Source of the DNA: Calditrichota bacterium
GTDB lineage: Bacteria > CLD3
Assembly: GCA_008501735.1 (NCBI GenBank)
Contig: QQUF01000045.1
Coordinates: 186,001-250,000 of the forward strand
Direction of reading: 5' to 3'
Length of the DNA: 64,000 nt
The translations under genes were made by a program, and so were the position numbers. The notes beneath the pieces are model-generated. The model was not told the origin of the DNA and searched no databases. It saw only the letters and a program-made list of their open reading frames with translations. Of this stretch, positions 18,922-28,597 are shown one piece after another. Every line of letters starts with the position of its first letter. Position 1 is the stretch's first letter.

Positions 18922-19710
18922 TTAAGTCCTTTCGAGATTTTTAGATTCTTGACTACGTTTCCAAAACATTACTAAACCAAAAATTAAAAATGGCAAACTC
19001 AAGTATTGTCCCATTGTAAGCGGTGAAGTGCTTGGGTCAAGAGTTTGGTATTCTTTTGCAAACTCTACTAAAAATCTTTGCAAAAAGTAAAGAGAAATAA
19101 AAAGATACATAAAATAACCGTGAGCTTTTTCTTTGTGGTATTTCCAATAAAGGTTCCACATTATCGCAAGAACAATTACTCCAAGGAATGCTTCATAAAG
19201 TTGTGAAGGATGACGTGGAATATTGTCGTAGCGAACAAAAGTTGTTGCCCAAGCTACATCAGTCGGTTTCCCAACAATTTCGGAATTGAAGAAATTTCCA
19301 AGTCGTATCATTATCGGTGCTGCTGTAATTGAAATTGCAATTTTATCGGCAATTTCTTCAAATTTGTAACCATAATTTTTGCAAAAAAGCCAAACTGCAA
19401 AAAGCATTCCCAAAGCTCCACCGTGAGAAGCAATTCCACCTCTCCAAATCATAATTATTTCTTCAGGATGAGCAAAGTAGTAATCAGGATTGTAAAAGAA
19501 ACAATGAACTAATCTTGCACCAATAATTAATGAGATTACAGTGTAAGTCGAAAGTTTATCAGCGAGTTCTTCGTCTATGTTTGATTCACGAAAAGTTCTT
19601 GAGAGAACTAAGAATCCAAACATCACAGCCGAAGCAAACAAAAGTCCGTAGTAGCGAATTTCAATTGGACCAACTTCAAGTAAAGTTGGCGAAATATTTT
19701 GAACAAACAT
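18922..19710 (-). CDS. lgt: Prolipoprotein diacylglyceryl transferase
   Basis: Inner-membrane enzyme that attaches diacylglycerol from phosphatidylglycerol to the lipobox cysteine of prolipoproteins (262 residues, about seven membrane helices). The N terminus has IRYYGLLFASAVMFGFL. The conserved HGGALG motif is at 96-101, and RLGNFFNSEIVG (136-147) is the family's catalytic and lipid-binding signature. It would act on the lipoproteins encoded nearby, such as the 1.0-1.9 kb and 11.5-13.1 kb genes. It heads a minus-strand group and is divergent from the T9SS gene pair. Confidence 0.97.
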   Translation of the reverse strand: MFVQNISPTLLEVGPIEIRYYGLLFASAVMFGFLVLSRTFRESNIDEELADKLSTYTVISLIIGARLVHCFFYNPDYYFAHPEEIIMIWRGGIASHGGALGMLFAVWLFCKNYGYKFEEIADKIAISITAAPIMIRLGNFFNSEIVGKPTDVAWATTFVRYDNIPRHPSQLYEAFLGVIVLAIMWNLYWKYHKEKAHGYFMYLFISLYFLQRFLVEFAKEYQTLDPSTSPLTMGQYLSLPFLIFGLVMFWKRSQESKNLERT

Positions 19711-19877
19711 TTAAAATTACTCAGTTTTGAATTTCTGCAAACATAATCACAAGAACTTTGATTTTAAAGAATAAAATTCATTCAAACAAATAATGATTAA
19801 CCCTTTAAAAAATTTACACTCTTTCTTTTATATAAAGTCAAAGGCTTTGTTAAAATATTTTTTTCTTTTGCCAAAAT

Positions 19878-19922
19878 TTCTGACTAACTTTAGTAGAATT
19901 AACTAACTAAGGAGTTAAGAAA
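19878..19922 (+). promoter_or_regulatory. Duplicated leader with ribosome binding site, copy 1
   Basis: The 45 bases before the ATG at 19923 are the same as those before the next gene (20993-21037) except for one base. They contain AACTTTAGTAGAATTAAC, a possible -10/-7 region, and a strong Shine-Dalgarno AAGGAG at 19909-19914. The identity shows that transcription and translation signals were duplicated with the gene. The rest of the divergent gap (19711-19877) is AT-rich and presumably also holds the lgt promoter. Confidence 0.6.
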
Positions 19923-20972
19923 ATGGTTGGTAAAAAATTAATTAGAAATTTTATTTGGGTTTTTCTAATCAGTTCTCTGAGTGCTCAGAATTACGATAAA
20001 ATCGAAGAGATAAATTATCTTCCAGATAGTTTATTTTACAATGGTTTAGATAGTCTTACAAATAATGGAACAATCGGAGGAATAGTTTATATTCCAAGTT
20101 TTGGAATTAACCCAAGTCTGCATTTTAATATTGACACTTCTTACAATTATTTTGATATTCTTTCTGTTAGTTTTTTCTTTCCGAATGATTCCACAAGCAA
20201 TAACAACCCTCCTGATTCTGTTGGAATGACATTTTTAGAACAAATGCCTTGGTATCAAAATATTAATCAAAATTGGTATTGGTGGACTGACCCAAATTCA
20301 CCTTGGCAAAACATTCCAATTTTATCCTCTGTAAAAGACGCTCCTCTTGCTGATTCTACAACATTAGTTATAAATTCTTCATATTCAAACACTCCTTGGG
20401 GAGAAGATGAAAAATGGTCTTGGTACGATATTGAATTAACAAACAACTTAAATCTTCAAGATTTAACTTCAAAAGATATTTGGATACAAATAGGTCCTAG
20501 TAACCTAATCGTCTTTGACGATGGCTCATGGACTCCAGATTCCTCTTATTACCATAATTATTACGTTGGAGGTGAGTTTGATTCAAGTGGTGTTGAAATA
20601 GTTGGTTGGGGACAACAATCTCATCATTTAATGGCAAAAATCAAAATCGGTTACCACGATTTACCAAACTCAATTGAAGAAAACCCTTCAACTCCTCAAA
20701 ATTTCAAACTTAGCCAAAACTTCCCGAATCCATTTAATCCGACAACTTCAATTAATTACGAATTTGAGACTCCCAATTATGAATTTGGAACATTGACAAT
20801 TTTTAATGTTTTGGGCGAAGAAGTTAAAAGTTTTATACTAACAAAAAATTCTGGGAAAGTGGTTTGGGACGGAAAAAATAACTTTGGTAAAAGTGTAAGC
20901 TCAGGAAATTATTTTTATGAATTAAAAGTTGGAAATCAAACTCTTAAGAAGAAGATGACTTTGTTGAAATAA
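19923..20972 (+). CDS. T9SS-secreted protein of unknown function, tandem copy 1
   Basis: Secreted protein of 349 residues. It starts with a signal peptide (LIRNFIWVFLISSLSAQ) and ends in a T9SS sorting domain: LSQNFPNPFNPTTSINYEF, LTIFNVLGEEVKSF, GKVVWDGKNNFGKSVSSG and NYFYELKVG, finishing in KKKMTLLK. The passenger between (about residues 22-255) is rich in Asn, Ser, Trp and Tyr, with LPDSLFYNGLDSL near its start; I recognise no domain. The next gene is a paralogue whose first 40 and last 105 residues are very similar, while the middle has drifted. Sorting domains of this type are removed and the cargo is exported or anchored at the cell surface by T9SS. Confidence 0.9.
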   Translation: MVGKKLIRNFIWVFLISSLSAQNYDKIEEINYLPDSLFYNGLDSLTNNGTIGGIVYIPSFGINPSLHFNIDTSYNYFDILSVSFFFPNDSTSNNNPPDSVGMTFLEQMPWYQNINQNWYWWTDPNSPWQNIPILSSVKDAPLADSTTLVINSSYSNTPWGEDEKWSWYDIELTNNLNLQDLTSKDIWIQIGPSNLIVFDDGSWTPDSSYYHNYYVGGEFDSSGVEIVGWGQQSHHLMAKIKIGYHDLPNSIEENPSTPQNFKLSQNFPNPFNPTTSINYEFETPNYEFGTLTIFNVLGEEVKSFILTKNSGKVVWDGKNNFGKSVSSGNYFYELKVGNQTLKKKMTLLK

Positions 20973-20992
20973 TTTTACCCGCTTACCACAAA

Positions 20993-21037
20993 TTCTGACT
21001 AACTTTAGTAAAATTAACTAACTAAGGAGTTAAGAAA
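20993..21037 (+). promoter_or_regulatory. Duplicated leader with ribosome binding site, copy 2
   Basis: Near-identical to 19878-19922 (one difference, G to A in TTTAGTA[G/A]AATT), with the same AAGGAG site 8-9 bases before the ATG at 21038. Its presence between the two paralogues suggests that the second gene can be transcribed on its own. Confidence 0.6.
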
Positions 21038-22060
21038 ATGGTCGGTAAAAAATTAATTAGAAATTTCGTGTGGATTTTTCTAATCGGTTCTCTAAACGCT
21101 CAAAATTACGACAAAATCGAAGAAATAAATTATCTTCCAGATAGTTTGTTTTACAATGGTTTGGATAGTTTGAATGGAAATGGAGTTATTGATATTTTAA
21201 TTCCTGTTTCATCAGCAGGAATAAATAATACTCTTCATTTTAAAGTTGATACAACTTATAATTATTTTGATATTCTTTCAATTAGCTTTTTTTCAGTAAA
21301 CGATTCTTCACTTTCAACAAATGAAACTTTTGTTGGAATGAGTTTCTTAGACCAAATGCCTTGGTATCAAGATATTAATCAAGTTTGGTATAATTTGTCA
21401 ACTCCACCTCCTTGGCAAAACTTGACTCCAATTTTTTCAATTCTTGATACTCTTGAAGAAGATTCATCGACTCTAATAACAAACTATTCAAATCAATTCA
21501 ACTGGAAATGGTCTTGGTTCAAAGGAGATTTATCAAATTACCCTGAATTACAGGATTTAACTTCAAATGAAATATGGTTACAGTTTGGAACTTATTTTGG
21601 TTTACCAGCTTACCTACCATTAGACTCTACGTTTTATCATAATTTTTATACTGGTACAGAATTTTATGAAAATGGAAATAATTTTGTTAGATGGAAACAA
21701 TCTAAATCAATTCATATTCTTTGCAAAATCAAAATCGGTTACCACGATTTACCAAACTCAATTGAAGAAAACTCTTCAACTCCTAAAAACTTTAAACTTA
21801 GCCAAAACTTCCCGAATCCATTTAATCCGACAACTTCAATTAATTACGAATTTGAGACTCCCAATTATGAATTTGGAGCTTTAACGATTTTTAATGTTTT
21901 GGGCGAAGAAGTTAAAAGTTTCAAACTTTCTGAAAAATCAGGAACTGTTGTTTGGGACGGAAAAAATAATTTTGGTAAAAAAGTCAGTTCAGGAGTTTAT
22001 CTTTATCAACTAAAATTTGGAAATCAATCCCAAACGAAAAAAATGTTGTTGTTAAAATAA
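21038..22060 (+). CDS. T9SS-secreted protein of unknown function, tandem copy 2
   Basis: Paralogue of the preceding gene (340 residues). The signal peptide is LIRNFVWIFLIGSLNAQ, followed by the same NYDKIEEINYLPDSLFYNG block. The passenger keeps landmarks such as YNYFDILSISFF, DQMPWYQDINQVWY and YHNFYTG but is otherwise diverged and shorter. The region from KIKIGYHDLPNSIEEN to the sorting domain is almost identical to copy 1 even at DNA level. It ends in KKMLLLK. No known domain was recognised in the passenger. The pair looks like a recent tandem duplication or a pair homogenised at both ends by gene conversion. Confidence 0.9.
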   Translation: MVGKKLIRNFVWIFLIGSLNAQNYDKIEEINYLPDSLFYNGLDSLNGNGVIDILIPVSSAGINNTLHFKVDTTYNYFDILSISFFSVNDSSLSTNETFVGMSFLDQMPWYQDINQVWYNLSTPPPWQNLTPIFSILDTLEEDSSTLITNYSNQFNWKWSWFKGDLSNYPELQDLTSNEIWLQFGTYFGLPAYLPLDSTFYHNFYTGTEFYENGNNFVRWKQSKSIHILCKIKIGYHDLPNSIEENSSTPKNFKLSQNFPNPFNPTTSINYEFETPNYEFGALTIFNVLGEEVKSFKLSEKSGTVVWDGKNNFGKKVSSGVYLYQLKFGNQSQTKKMLLLK

Positions 22061-22076
22061 AACCAAAGGACATTCA

Positions 22077-24899
22077 ATGCTGTCAAAAATTCTACCAATC
22101 ACTCTGGGAGTCGCACTTTTTATGAGCAATTCAAACGCAGAAACACAAACCTCATTAAAAATTGATTACGAAAAATACACTTTACCAAACGGACTTGACG
22201 TGATTTTGCATCAAGACCATTCAGACCCAATTGTTTCTTTGGCTGTTGTTTACCACGTTGGTTCAAATCGTGAAACTGTTGGAAAAACAGGTTTTGCACA
22301 CTTGTTTGAGCATATGCTTTTTCAAGAATCACAGCACGTTCCGCAAGACCAATTTTTCAAAAAAATCCTTGATGCAGGTGGAACGGCAAACGGTTTTACC
22401 TTTAACGACGGAACTTGCTACTACGAAACTGTGCCGAAAGATGCCTTTGAATTAATTACTTGGTTAGAATCCGATAGAATGGGTTTTCTACTTAGCACTG
22501 TAACTCAAGAATCTCTTGAAAATCAGCAAGACGTTGTCCAAAACGAAAAACGTCAACGTAACGACAACACACCTTACGGAAATAGAAATTTCGTTCTTGG
22601 CAAAACACTCTACCCTGAAAATCATCCTTACAATTGGCAAGTAATCGGTTCTTTGGAAGATTTGCAAAATGCTTCACTCAAAGACGTTCACGAATTTTTT
22701 AAAAAATGGTATGGTCCAAACAACGCAACTTTAGTTGTCGCAGGAGATTTTCAAACCGACGAAGCTAAAAGATTAGTAGAAAAATATTTTGGCGAAATCA
22801 AAAGACAATCAGAAGTAACTCCGCCTGAAAAGAATCACGTTAAACTTGACGAAACACGCAAAGTTTTTTACCAAGATAATTTTGCAACTTCGCCCGAACT
22901 CACTTTAACTTTTCCATCGGTTCAACATTATTCTGACGAAGCTCACGCTTTGGACATTTTATCGGAATTGCTAACCGACGGTAAAAACTCTCCTGTTTAC
23001 AAAAAACTTGTTGAAGAAAAAAAATTAGTTCCTTCGATTTGGTCTTACCAATACAGTAGTGAACTTACAGGTGAATTCAGAATTCAAACTCGAACTTTCC
23101 CTGATGTTAATTTGACGGAAGTTGAAAAGGCAATTTTTGAGGCTTTGGAAGATTTTGAGAAAAATAGTTTTAGTGAAAAAGACCTTGAAAGAATTAAAGC
23201 AAAAGTAGAAACAAAATTCTACAACGGAATTTCAAGCATTTTGAACAAATCCTTCAAACTCGCCTTTTACAACACTTTCACGGGAAGTCCTGATTACATC
23301 GAAAAAGACTTGCAACAAACTTTGGGCGTTACTAAAGAAGACGTTATGAAAGTTTATGAAAAATATGTAAAAGGTAAAAATTTTGTTTCGGTCGGAGTTG
23401 TTCCAAAAGGAAAAACTGAACAAGCTGTCAAAGGCTCAAAAGAATTTTTGATTGAAGAAGAAGAGATTTTGGCAGAAGTTGTAAGCGAAAAACGAAAAAG
23501 TTCTGCGGATTTAAAAATTGAAAAAATCCCTTCAAAGTTTGACAGAAGTGTTGAACCTCCAAAAGGTGAAGCTCCTCTTGTAAAAGTTCCTGAAATTTCA
23601 GAAGTAAAATTTAAAAATGGTCTTGAAATTTACTTAATCGAAAACAACGAATTACCTTTGATTAATTTTTCACTAAGGTTAAAAGGTGGAATGCTTTTTG
23701 ACAAAAAAATTGGAACTGCAAGTCTTCTTTCTGAACTTTTGCTAGAAGGGACAAAAAACAAAACTCCTCTTCAACTTGAAGAAGCAATAGATAATCTTGG
23801 TGCAAGCATTACAACCAAATCTTCAAAAGATTTTATCGAAATTAATGTTACAACTCTTTCCTCAAAATTCGATAAAGTTTACAGTCTTTTTGAAGAAATT
23901 TTACTCGAACCTCGCTTTGATGAAAAAGAATTTTCAAGACTCAAGGTAGAAACTATCGAATACTTAAACAGAGAAAAAACTAAACCAACTTCTGTGGCAG
24001 CGAAAGTTTTTCCCAAATTGGTTTGGGGAGATTCGCACAAACTCGCTAATTCCGAAATAGGAACAGAAGCAATTGTAGAAAGTTTAGAAATTGATGACTT
24101 GAAAAATTATTATAGAAAATACTTTTCACCAAACTTGGCTTCAATTTCAGTAGTTGGAAACATTTCAATGAATAAGGTCAAAAGTTCTTTCAAAAGACTT
24201 GAGTCAAAATGGAAAAACCAAAAAGTCGAAATTGCTAAAATTGAGAAGCCAAAAGAAATTGAAAAATCCAAACTTTACTTTGTTGACGTTCCAAACGCAA
24301 AACAATCTGTTATTCAAATTGGAAAAACTGCCTTTGCACAAAACGACCCGAATTACTACCCAACTTACGTGATGAATTACGAACTTGGTGGGAAATTTAG
24401 CTCTCGAATCAATTTGATTTTACGTGAAGAAAAAGGTTACACTTACGGAGCAAGAACAAGACTTCACGGACATTTGAATTTCGGGCATTTTTTCGCAAAC
24501 ACTTCTGTAAAATCCAACACAACTTTTGAGTCAGTGCAAATTATTAAAGAGCAACTTGAAAACTACAGAAACGGAATTTCAGAGGAAGAACTAGCTTCAA
24601 ACAAACTTTCGATAATCAAATCAAATGCTTTAGACTTTGAGACTCTCGGAGACAAATTAGCAATGCTCAAAAAAGTTGCTTACTACGGTTTACCAAAAGA
24701 TTACGTAAAAGTAAGAGAAAACATTGTCCAAAAGATGACAGTTGAAAAGCACAAAGATTTAGCACAGAAATTCATCAATCCTGACAAAATGGTTTACCTC
24801 GTTGTCGGAGATGCAAAAACTCAGTTAGAACCACTCAAAGAGCTCGGACTTGGTGAGCCGATTTTGTTGAACAAAGATGGAGATGAAGTAATTCAATAA
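22077..24899 (+). CDS. M16-family zinc metallopeptidase (tandem pitrilysin-like), secreted
   Basis: Peptidase of 940 residues with a signal peptide (ILPITLGVALFMSNSNA). The N-terminal half is the active M16 unit: inverted zinc motif HLFEH at 75-79 (His75, Glu78, His79), with the third ligand Glu157 in VVQNEKRQ. The C-terminal half repeats the fold (FKNGLEIYLIENNELPLI ... GGKFSSRINLILREEKGYTYG) without the zinc motif, as in two-domain M16B/M16C enzymes where it shapes the closed chamber. The conserved R/Y substrate-binding segment (LREEKGYTYG) is present. It has no sorting domain and is probably periplasmic. It follows the T9SS pair by 16 bases and may be co-transcribed. It degrades short peptides, by family analogy. 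Confidence 0.95.
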   Translation: MLSKILPITLGVALFMSNSNAETQTSLKIDYEKYTLPNGLDVILHQDHSDPIVSLAVVYHVGSNRETVGKTGFAHLFEHMLFQESQHVPQDQFFKKILDAGGTANGFTFNDGTCYYETVPKDAFELITWLESDRMGFLLSTVTQESLENQQDVVQNEKRQRNDNTPYGNRNFVLGKTLYPENHPYNWQVIGSLEDLQNASLKDVHEFFKKWYGPNNATLVVAGDFQTDEAKRLVEKYFGEIKRQSEVTPPEKNHVKLDETRKVFYQDNFATSPELTLTFPSVQHYSDEAHALDILSELLTDGKNSPVYKKLVEEKKLVPSIWSYQYSSELTGEFRIQTRTFPDVNLTEVEKAIFEALEDFEKNSFSEKDLERIKAKVETKFYNGISSILNKSFKLAFYNTFTGSPDYIEKDLQQTLGVTKEDVMKVYEKYVKGKNFVSVGVVPKGKTEQAVKGSKEFLIEEEEILAEVVSEKRKSSADLKIEKIPSKFDRSVEPPKGEAPLVKVPEISEVKFKNGLEIYLIENNELPLINFSLRLKGGMLFDKKIGTASLLSELLLEGTKNKTPLQLEEAIDNLGASITTKSSKDFIEINVTTLSSKFDKVYSLFEEILLEPRFDEKEFSRLKVETIEYLNREKTKPTSVAAKVFPKLVWGDSHKLANSEIGTEAIVESLEIDDLKNYYRKYFSPNLASISVVGNISMNKVKSSFKRLESKWKNQKVEIAKIEKPKEIEKSKLYFVDVPNAKQSVIQIGKTAFAQNDPNYYPTYVMNYELGGKFSSRINLILREEKGYTYGARTRLHGHLNFGHFFANTSVKSNTTFESVQIIKEQLENYRNGISEEELASNKLSIIKSNALDFETLGDKLAMLKKVAYYGLPKDYVKVRENIVQKMTVEKHKDLAQKFINPDKMVYLVVGDAKTQLEPLKELGLGEPILLNKDGDEVIQ

Positions 24900-24994
24900 A
24901 GTAATAACCATAATATTAATTGAAAATGATACCTACAAAACGAAATACCAATTTTATGATAAACTTAATTTGAGTGTAAAAGGCTAAAAGTTGA

Positions 24995-25522
24995 ATGAGT
25001 GATAAAAAATTTAAATTACTTTCCTCTAAAGAAATAAAATCTATTGGAAACATCTCTATTTTTTACAGCTGGTTACTAATTTTTCATAATTTTTTTTGGT
25101 TTGCGTTTGCCACTTTGTTTATTTCAACTTTGGATATCAGCCAAGAACAAAAAGATGGGTTAAATTATTCATTTTTCGAAACATTGGTTTATAACCTAAT
25201 GGATTCTAGTTTTTTCTTCAACGCATTCAATATGTTTATCTTTAAACATGTTTTATCAGTAGCGTTGTTATTTTTAATTTTATTTTGTGCAAAAAAATTT
25301 AAGAATAAAGTTACAAATTCTGATATTTATTTGGGTATCCTCTTTTTGATACATATCATTCTTTCCATAACTAATCATTTGTGGCTTTCAGTTAGTTATG
25401 AACTCCTTTTATTAGCAGAGAATAATTCAGGAGTTTACTTACTTTTAATAAATTCAATTGATATTAGTATTATTTTCATTTTATTAAATAGAGATAGAAC
25501 AATCTTTAGAAAAATTGAATAA
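24995..25522 (+). CDS. Integral membrane protein of unknown function (175 aa, about four helices)
   Basis: Not recognised. Four hydrophobic stretches are visible: FYSWLLIFHNFFWFAFATLF, FIFKHVLSVALLFLILFC, IYLGILFLIHIILSITNHLW and GVYLLLINSIDISIIFILL. Short charged loops lie between them, and the C terminus RDRTIFRKIE is basic. There is no signal peptide separate from the first helix. It lies between two secreted peptidase genes but has its own spacing on both sides. An inner-membrane protein with no assigned role. Confidence 0.65.
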   Translation: MSDKKFKLLSSKEIKSIGNISIFYSWLLIFHNFFWFAFATLFISTLDISQEQKDGLNYSFFETLVYNLMDSSFFFNAFNMFIFKHVLSVALLFLILFCAKKFKNKVTNSDIYLGILFLIHIILSITNHLWLSVSYELLLLAENNSGVYLLLINSIDISIIFILLNRDRTIFRKIE

Positions 25523-25566
25523 ATATTAAATACATTTTAAATCGCACCGAAACAGGAGATTTCCAA

Positions 25567-28452
25567 ATGAAACAAAGGAATCAAAACTCAATTTCCTTAG
25601 TAGGAATTTTCATTTTTCTAATTTCTACTGCATTTGCAAACCTAAACGAAACTCAAAATATTAGAATCTACTTTGATTCAAATATTGATTTGGAGTTTTT
25701 CAAAAGAGGCTTTGAAACCCAAAATTTAACTAAACTCCAAAAGCGTGAGATTTTAGTTAAAGAACTCAAAAGAATTTCAAATTCTTCTCAAAGCAACGTG
25801 AAGAATTTTTTGGAGTCGAATAAAAATCTTTACAAAAACTACTCTACTCTTTGGGGAATCAATGCAATTGAAGTTCAAAGTGCCAAGAAAAGTTTAATTC
25901 AAGATTTAGAATCTTTTCAAGAAATTGAAGCGATTTCACAAGTGCCTAAAATCAAATCTAACTCAAAAACTTCGTTCAATAATTCAAATCAAATTTCACA
26001 AGTTTCGGAAGCAGTGAACTCAATAAATGCTCCAAAATTGTGGAATCTCGGTTATTTTGGAAACGGAAGAACTGCTATGATTTTGGATTCTGGAGTTGAC
26101 GGAAATCATCCTTACGTTTCAGCAAATTGGCTCGGAAATTTTCTTTCCGCAAACGATATTGGAAATGCTTGGTACGACAGCATTGGAACAAACACTACTT
26201 TTCCCGAGGACAAACATTCTAACACACACGGAACAGGAGTTGCAAGTCTGATTCTTGGACATTCCGCAAACGACACAATCGGAGTTGCTCCAAACGCAAA
26301 TTGGATTTCGGGCAAAAGTACTCCTGACAGCCAAAGCGTAATTTTGAACACACAACTTGGACTTCAATGGGCAATTTCCTTACCTGACAGTGTTTTCGAT
26401 AATTTGGACGTGATTAACAATTCTTACGGAACTTTTGGCGATTCTTGTGCGGCAGACGCAGAATTTACTTTTTACGACACAATCGAAATGATGGAAGTAA
26501 GTTTGATTTGGGAAGCCGGAGACAACGGACCAAATCCTCACACAATCAACGACATTGCTTCTGGTGCAATTTCTCCGGCAAATACTTTTTCGGTGGGTTC
26601 AATTGACAACCAAAACGGAATTTCAAATTTCAGTTCTCGTGGACCTTCGAGTTGTGCTGACACTGTTGCAACTCTTCCGCATAGTTTAGCTTTCGGAATC
26701 AAGCCAGAGGTTGTAACTCAAGGCGAAAACGTAACAGTTGCAAAAGGAAGTTTTGCAGGAGGAGGAACTCAATCCGTAAACAGTTCGTCATTTTCGACTG
26801 CTCTTGTTAGCGGTGCAATTTGTCTTTTGAAAGAAGTAAACCCCGAAGCAACTCCCGACGAAATCAAAACTGCACTTTTGAATACAGCAACAGATTTGGG
26901 AGAACCTGGAGACGACAACACTTTTGGAATGGGAATCATTGACGTTTACGAGGCCGCAAAGGAAATTTCACCTTACGAAATTTCAGGACAAATTTTAGAT
27001 AGTCTAACTTCTTTTCCTATTCAATTTGCAAGTGTAAAAATCATTCAAACTGACCAAGAAACAACTTCATCAGTTGGCGGAAATTATTCTCTGAATCCAC
27101 TTGTAACAAACATCTCTTTGGAAATTTCGGCTTTCGGCTACCAACCCAAAACAATTACAAATTTACCAACTTTAATAGAAGGAACTCCATTAGACACGAA
27201 TTTCGTTTTAGTCCAAAAACCAACTGCAAACGTAGGTGGAAGTGTCTTGGACGAAAATACTTTTGCGGCACTTGACGCACAAATTTATGCATTTGCGAAA
27301 GATGTCAATGGAGAATTTTTGTATGAAACTGACTTTACAAATTCAAGTGGGTTTTACACTATGTCCTTGCCGGAAGGAAATTACAGAATAAGGATTGAAA
27401 CAGAATTTCCTTACCCAATGCGAGAAGATAAAAATTTGTCAGTTGTCGGAGGAGTTGCACAATCTTTTAATCACATTACAGACAAAGCTCAAATCATTTT
27501 GATGGACGACGATAATTCTACAGCAATTGACACAGTTTACGAAGCGTTAATGGATAGTTTAAATTTAAATTTTTATCGGTGGGAAACAAACAACGGACTT
27601 CCAACAATTTTGGAACTTAATGAACTTAACCAACCTTCAACAATGATTTGGTACACTGGAAACGATGAAAATGATGTTTTAGAAGACGCAACAGAAATTC
27701 CATTAATTATCGCTTACCTAAATAACGGAAGCAACATTCTTCTTACAGGACAAAATTTGGCTGAGTCAGAAGGAAACGGAACTTTCTTCCAAACCATTTT
27801 AGGAATTGGATACGATGGAAATCACACAACTTCAAACGAAGTTCGTGGCGAAGACTCTGGATTTCTTGCAAATTCAGGACAAGGCTTTTTGATGGAAACG
27901 ATAGGAACAAATCCTGAAAGCCAACAAAACTCAATGGACAAATTTTCAATTGTTCCAAACGGAAATGCTCAAGCGGTTGCAAATTACGGGACAAATGGAA
28001 CTGACGGAGTTGCACTTGTAACAACAAACGGTGCAAATTGGAAAGCAGTTGTCGCAGGTTTTGACTTAGCTTCAATTCAAGAAACTACAAACGGAGTTAG
28101 TGGCGAACTTGTAATGGAAAGAATTTTGCAATACTTAGATATTCTAGCAGACACAGAAGAAAAGTCTAACGCAATCTCAAAATTCAGATTAGCTCAAAAT
28201 TATCCAAATCCATTCAACCCAACAACGACGATAAATTACGAATTAGAAATTAGAAATTACGAATCGGGTAAGTTGACAATTTTTAACGTTCTTGGCGAAA
28301 CTGTGAAAGAGTTTGAATTGAAAAATAAAATCGGCTCAATCGTTTGGAATGGAACAAATTTTGAAAACAAACCTGTCTCGAGTGGAGTTTATTTTTATAG
28401 ATTTGAGGCTGGAGAATTTTCTAAGGTGAAGAAAATGCTTCTGCTTAAGTAA
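25567..28452 (+). CDS. Subtilisin-like (S8) serine protease with T9SS sorting domain
   Basis: Secreted protease of 961 residues. A signal peptide (SLVGIFIFLISTAFA) and a propeptide precede the S8 domain. Catalytic Asp174 is in MILDSGVDGNHP, His221 in NTHGTGVAS and Ser410 in SSSFSTALVSGA. The last replaces the usual GTSMAxP, so the serine is kept in an atypical setting. Two carboxypeptidase-regulatory-like Ig folds follow (from about 470 and 553). The C terminus is a T9SS sorting domain (LAQNYPNPFNPTTTINYEL ... LTIFNVLGE ... SGVYFYRF, ending KKMLLLK). A strong ribosome site (CAGGAG) precedes the ATG. It is probably exported to the cell surface for protein degradation or processing. Confidence 0.92.
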   Translation: MKQRNQNSISLVGIFIFLISTAFANLNETQNIRIYFDSNIDLEFFKRGFETQNLTKLQKREILVKELKRISNSSQSNVKNFLESNKNLYKNYSTLWGINAIEVQSAKKSLIQDLESFQEIEAISQVPKIKSNSKTSFNNSNQISQVSEAVNSINAPKLWNLGYFGNGRTAMILDSGVDGNHPYVSANWLGNFLSANDIGNAWYDSIGTNTTFPEDKHSNTHGTGVASLILGHSANDTIGVAPNANWISGKSTPDSQSVILNTQLGLQWAISLPDSVFDNLDVINNSYGTFGDSCAADAEFTFYDTIEMMEVSLIWEAGDNGPNPHTINDIASGAISPANTFSVGSIDNQNGISNFSSRGPSSCADTVATLPHSLAFGIKPEVVTQGENVTVAKGSFAGGGTQSVNSSSFSTALVSGAICLLKEVNPEATPDEIKTALLNTATDLGEPGDDNTFGMGIIDVYEAAKEISPYEISGQILDSLTSFPIQFASVKIIQTDQETTSSVGGNYSLNPLVTNISLEISAFGYQPKTITNLPTLIEGTPLDTNFVLVQKPTANVGGSVLDENTFAALDAQIYAFAKDVNGEFLYETDFTNSSGFYTMSLPEGNYRIRIETEFPYPMREDKNLSVVGGVAQSFNHITDKAQIILMDDDNSTAIDTVYEALMDSLNLNFYRWETNNGLPTILELNELNQPSTMIWYTGNDENDVLEDATEIPLIIAYLNNGSNILLTGQNLAESEGNGTFFQTILGIGYDGNHTTSNEVRGEDSGFLANSGQGFLMETIGTNPESQQNSMDKFSIVPNGNAQAVANYGTNGTDGVALVTTNGANWKAVVAGFDLASIQETTNGVSGELVMERILQYLDILADTEEKSNAISKFRLAQNYPNPFNPTTTINYELEIRNYESGKLTIFNVLGETVKEFELKNKIGSIVWNGTNFENKPVSSGVYFYRFEAGEFSKVKKMLLLK

Positions 28453-28462
28453 TTTTTGTTTG

Positions 28463-28577
28463 AATCACGGATTTGTAAGGATTACGCAGATTACACGGAT
28501 TTCGTGCGATGCAAAAAATTATAGTTTTTCGCCGATTCTAATCCGAGTAATCCGTGCAATCAGTTTAATCCGTGATT
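28463..28577. repeat. 115-bp imperfect inverted repeat between convergent genes
   Basis: The outer arms AATCACGGATT (28463-28473) and AATCCGTGATT (28567-28577) are perfectly complementary. About 38 bases on each side pair imperfectly (ATTACGCAGATTACACGG against CCGAGTAATCCGTGCAAT). The element fills the gap between the protease stop and the convergent DUF2971 stop. I recognise this ATCCGTG-type hairpin as a kind of dispersed extragenic repeat in FCB-group genomes. It may act as a bidirectional terminator. Confidence 0.65.
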
Positions 28578-28597
28578 AAGACAAAAGAAAGATGTTT

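Noticed and set aside
28463-28577. CRISPR array
   Set aside because: The ATCCGTG units are inverted and irregularly spaced, with no constant repeat and spacer lengths and no cas genes.
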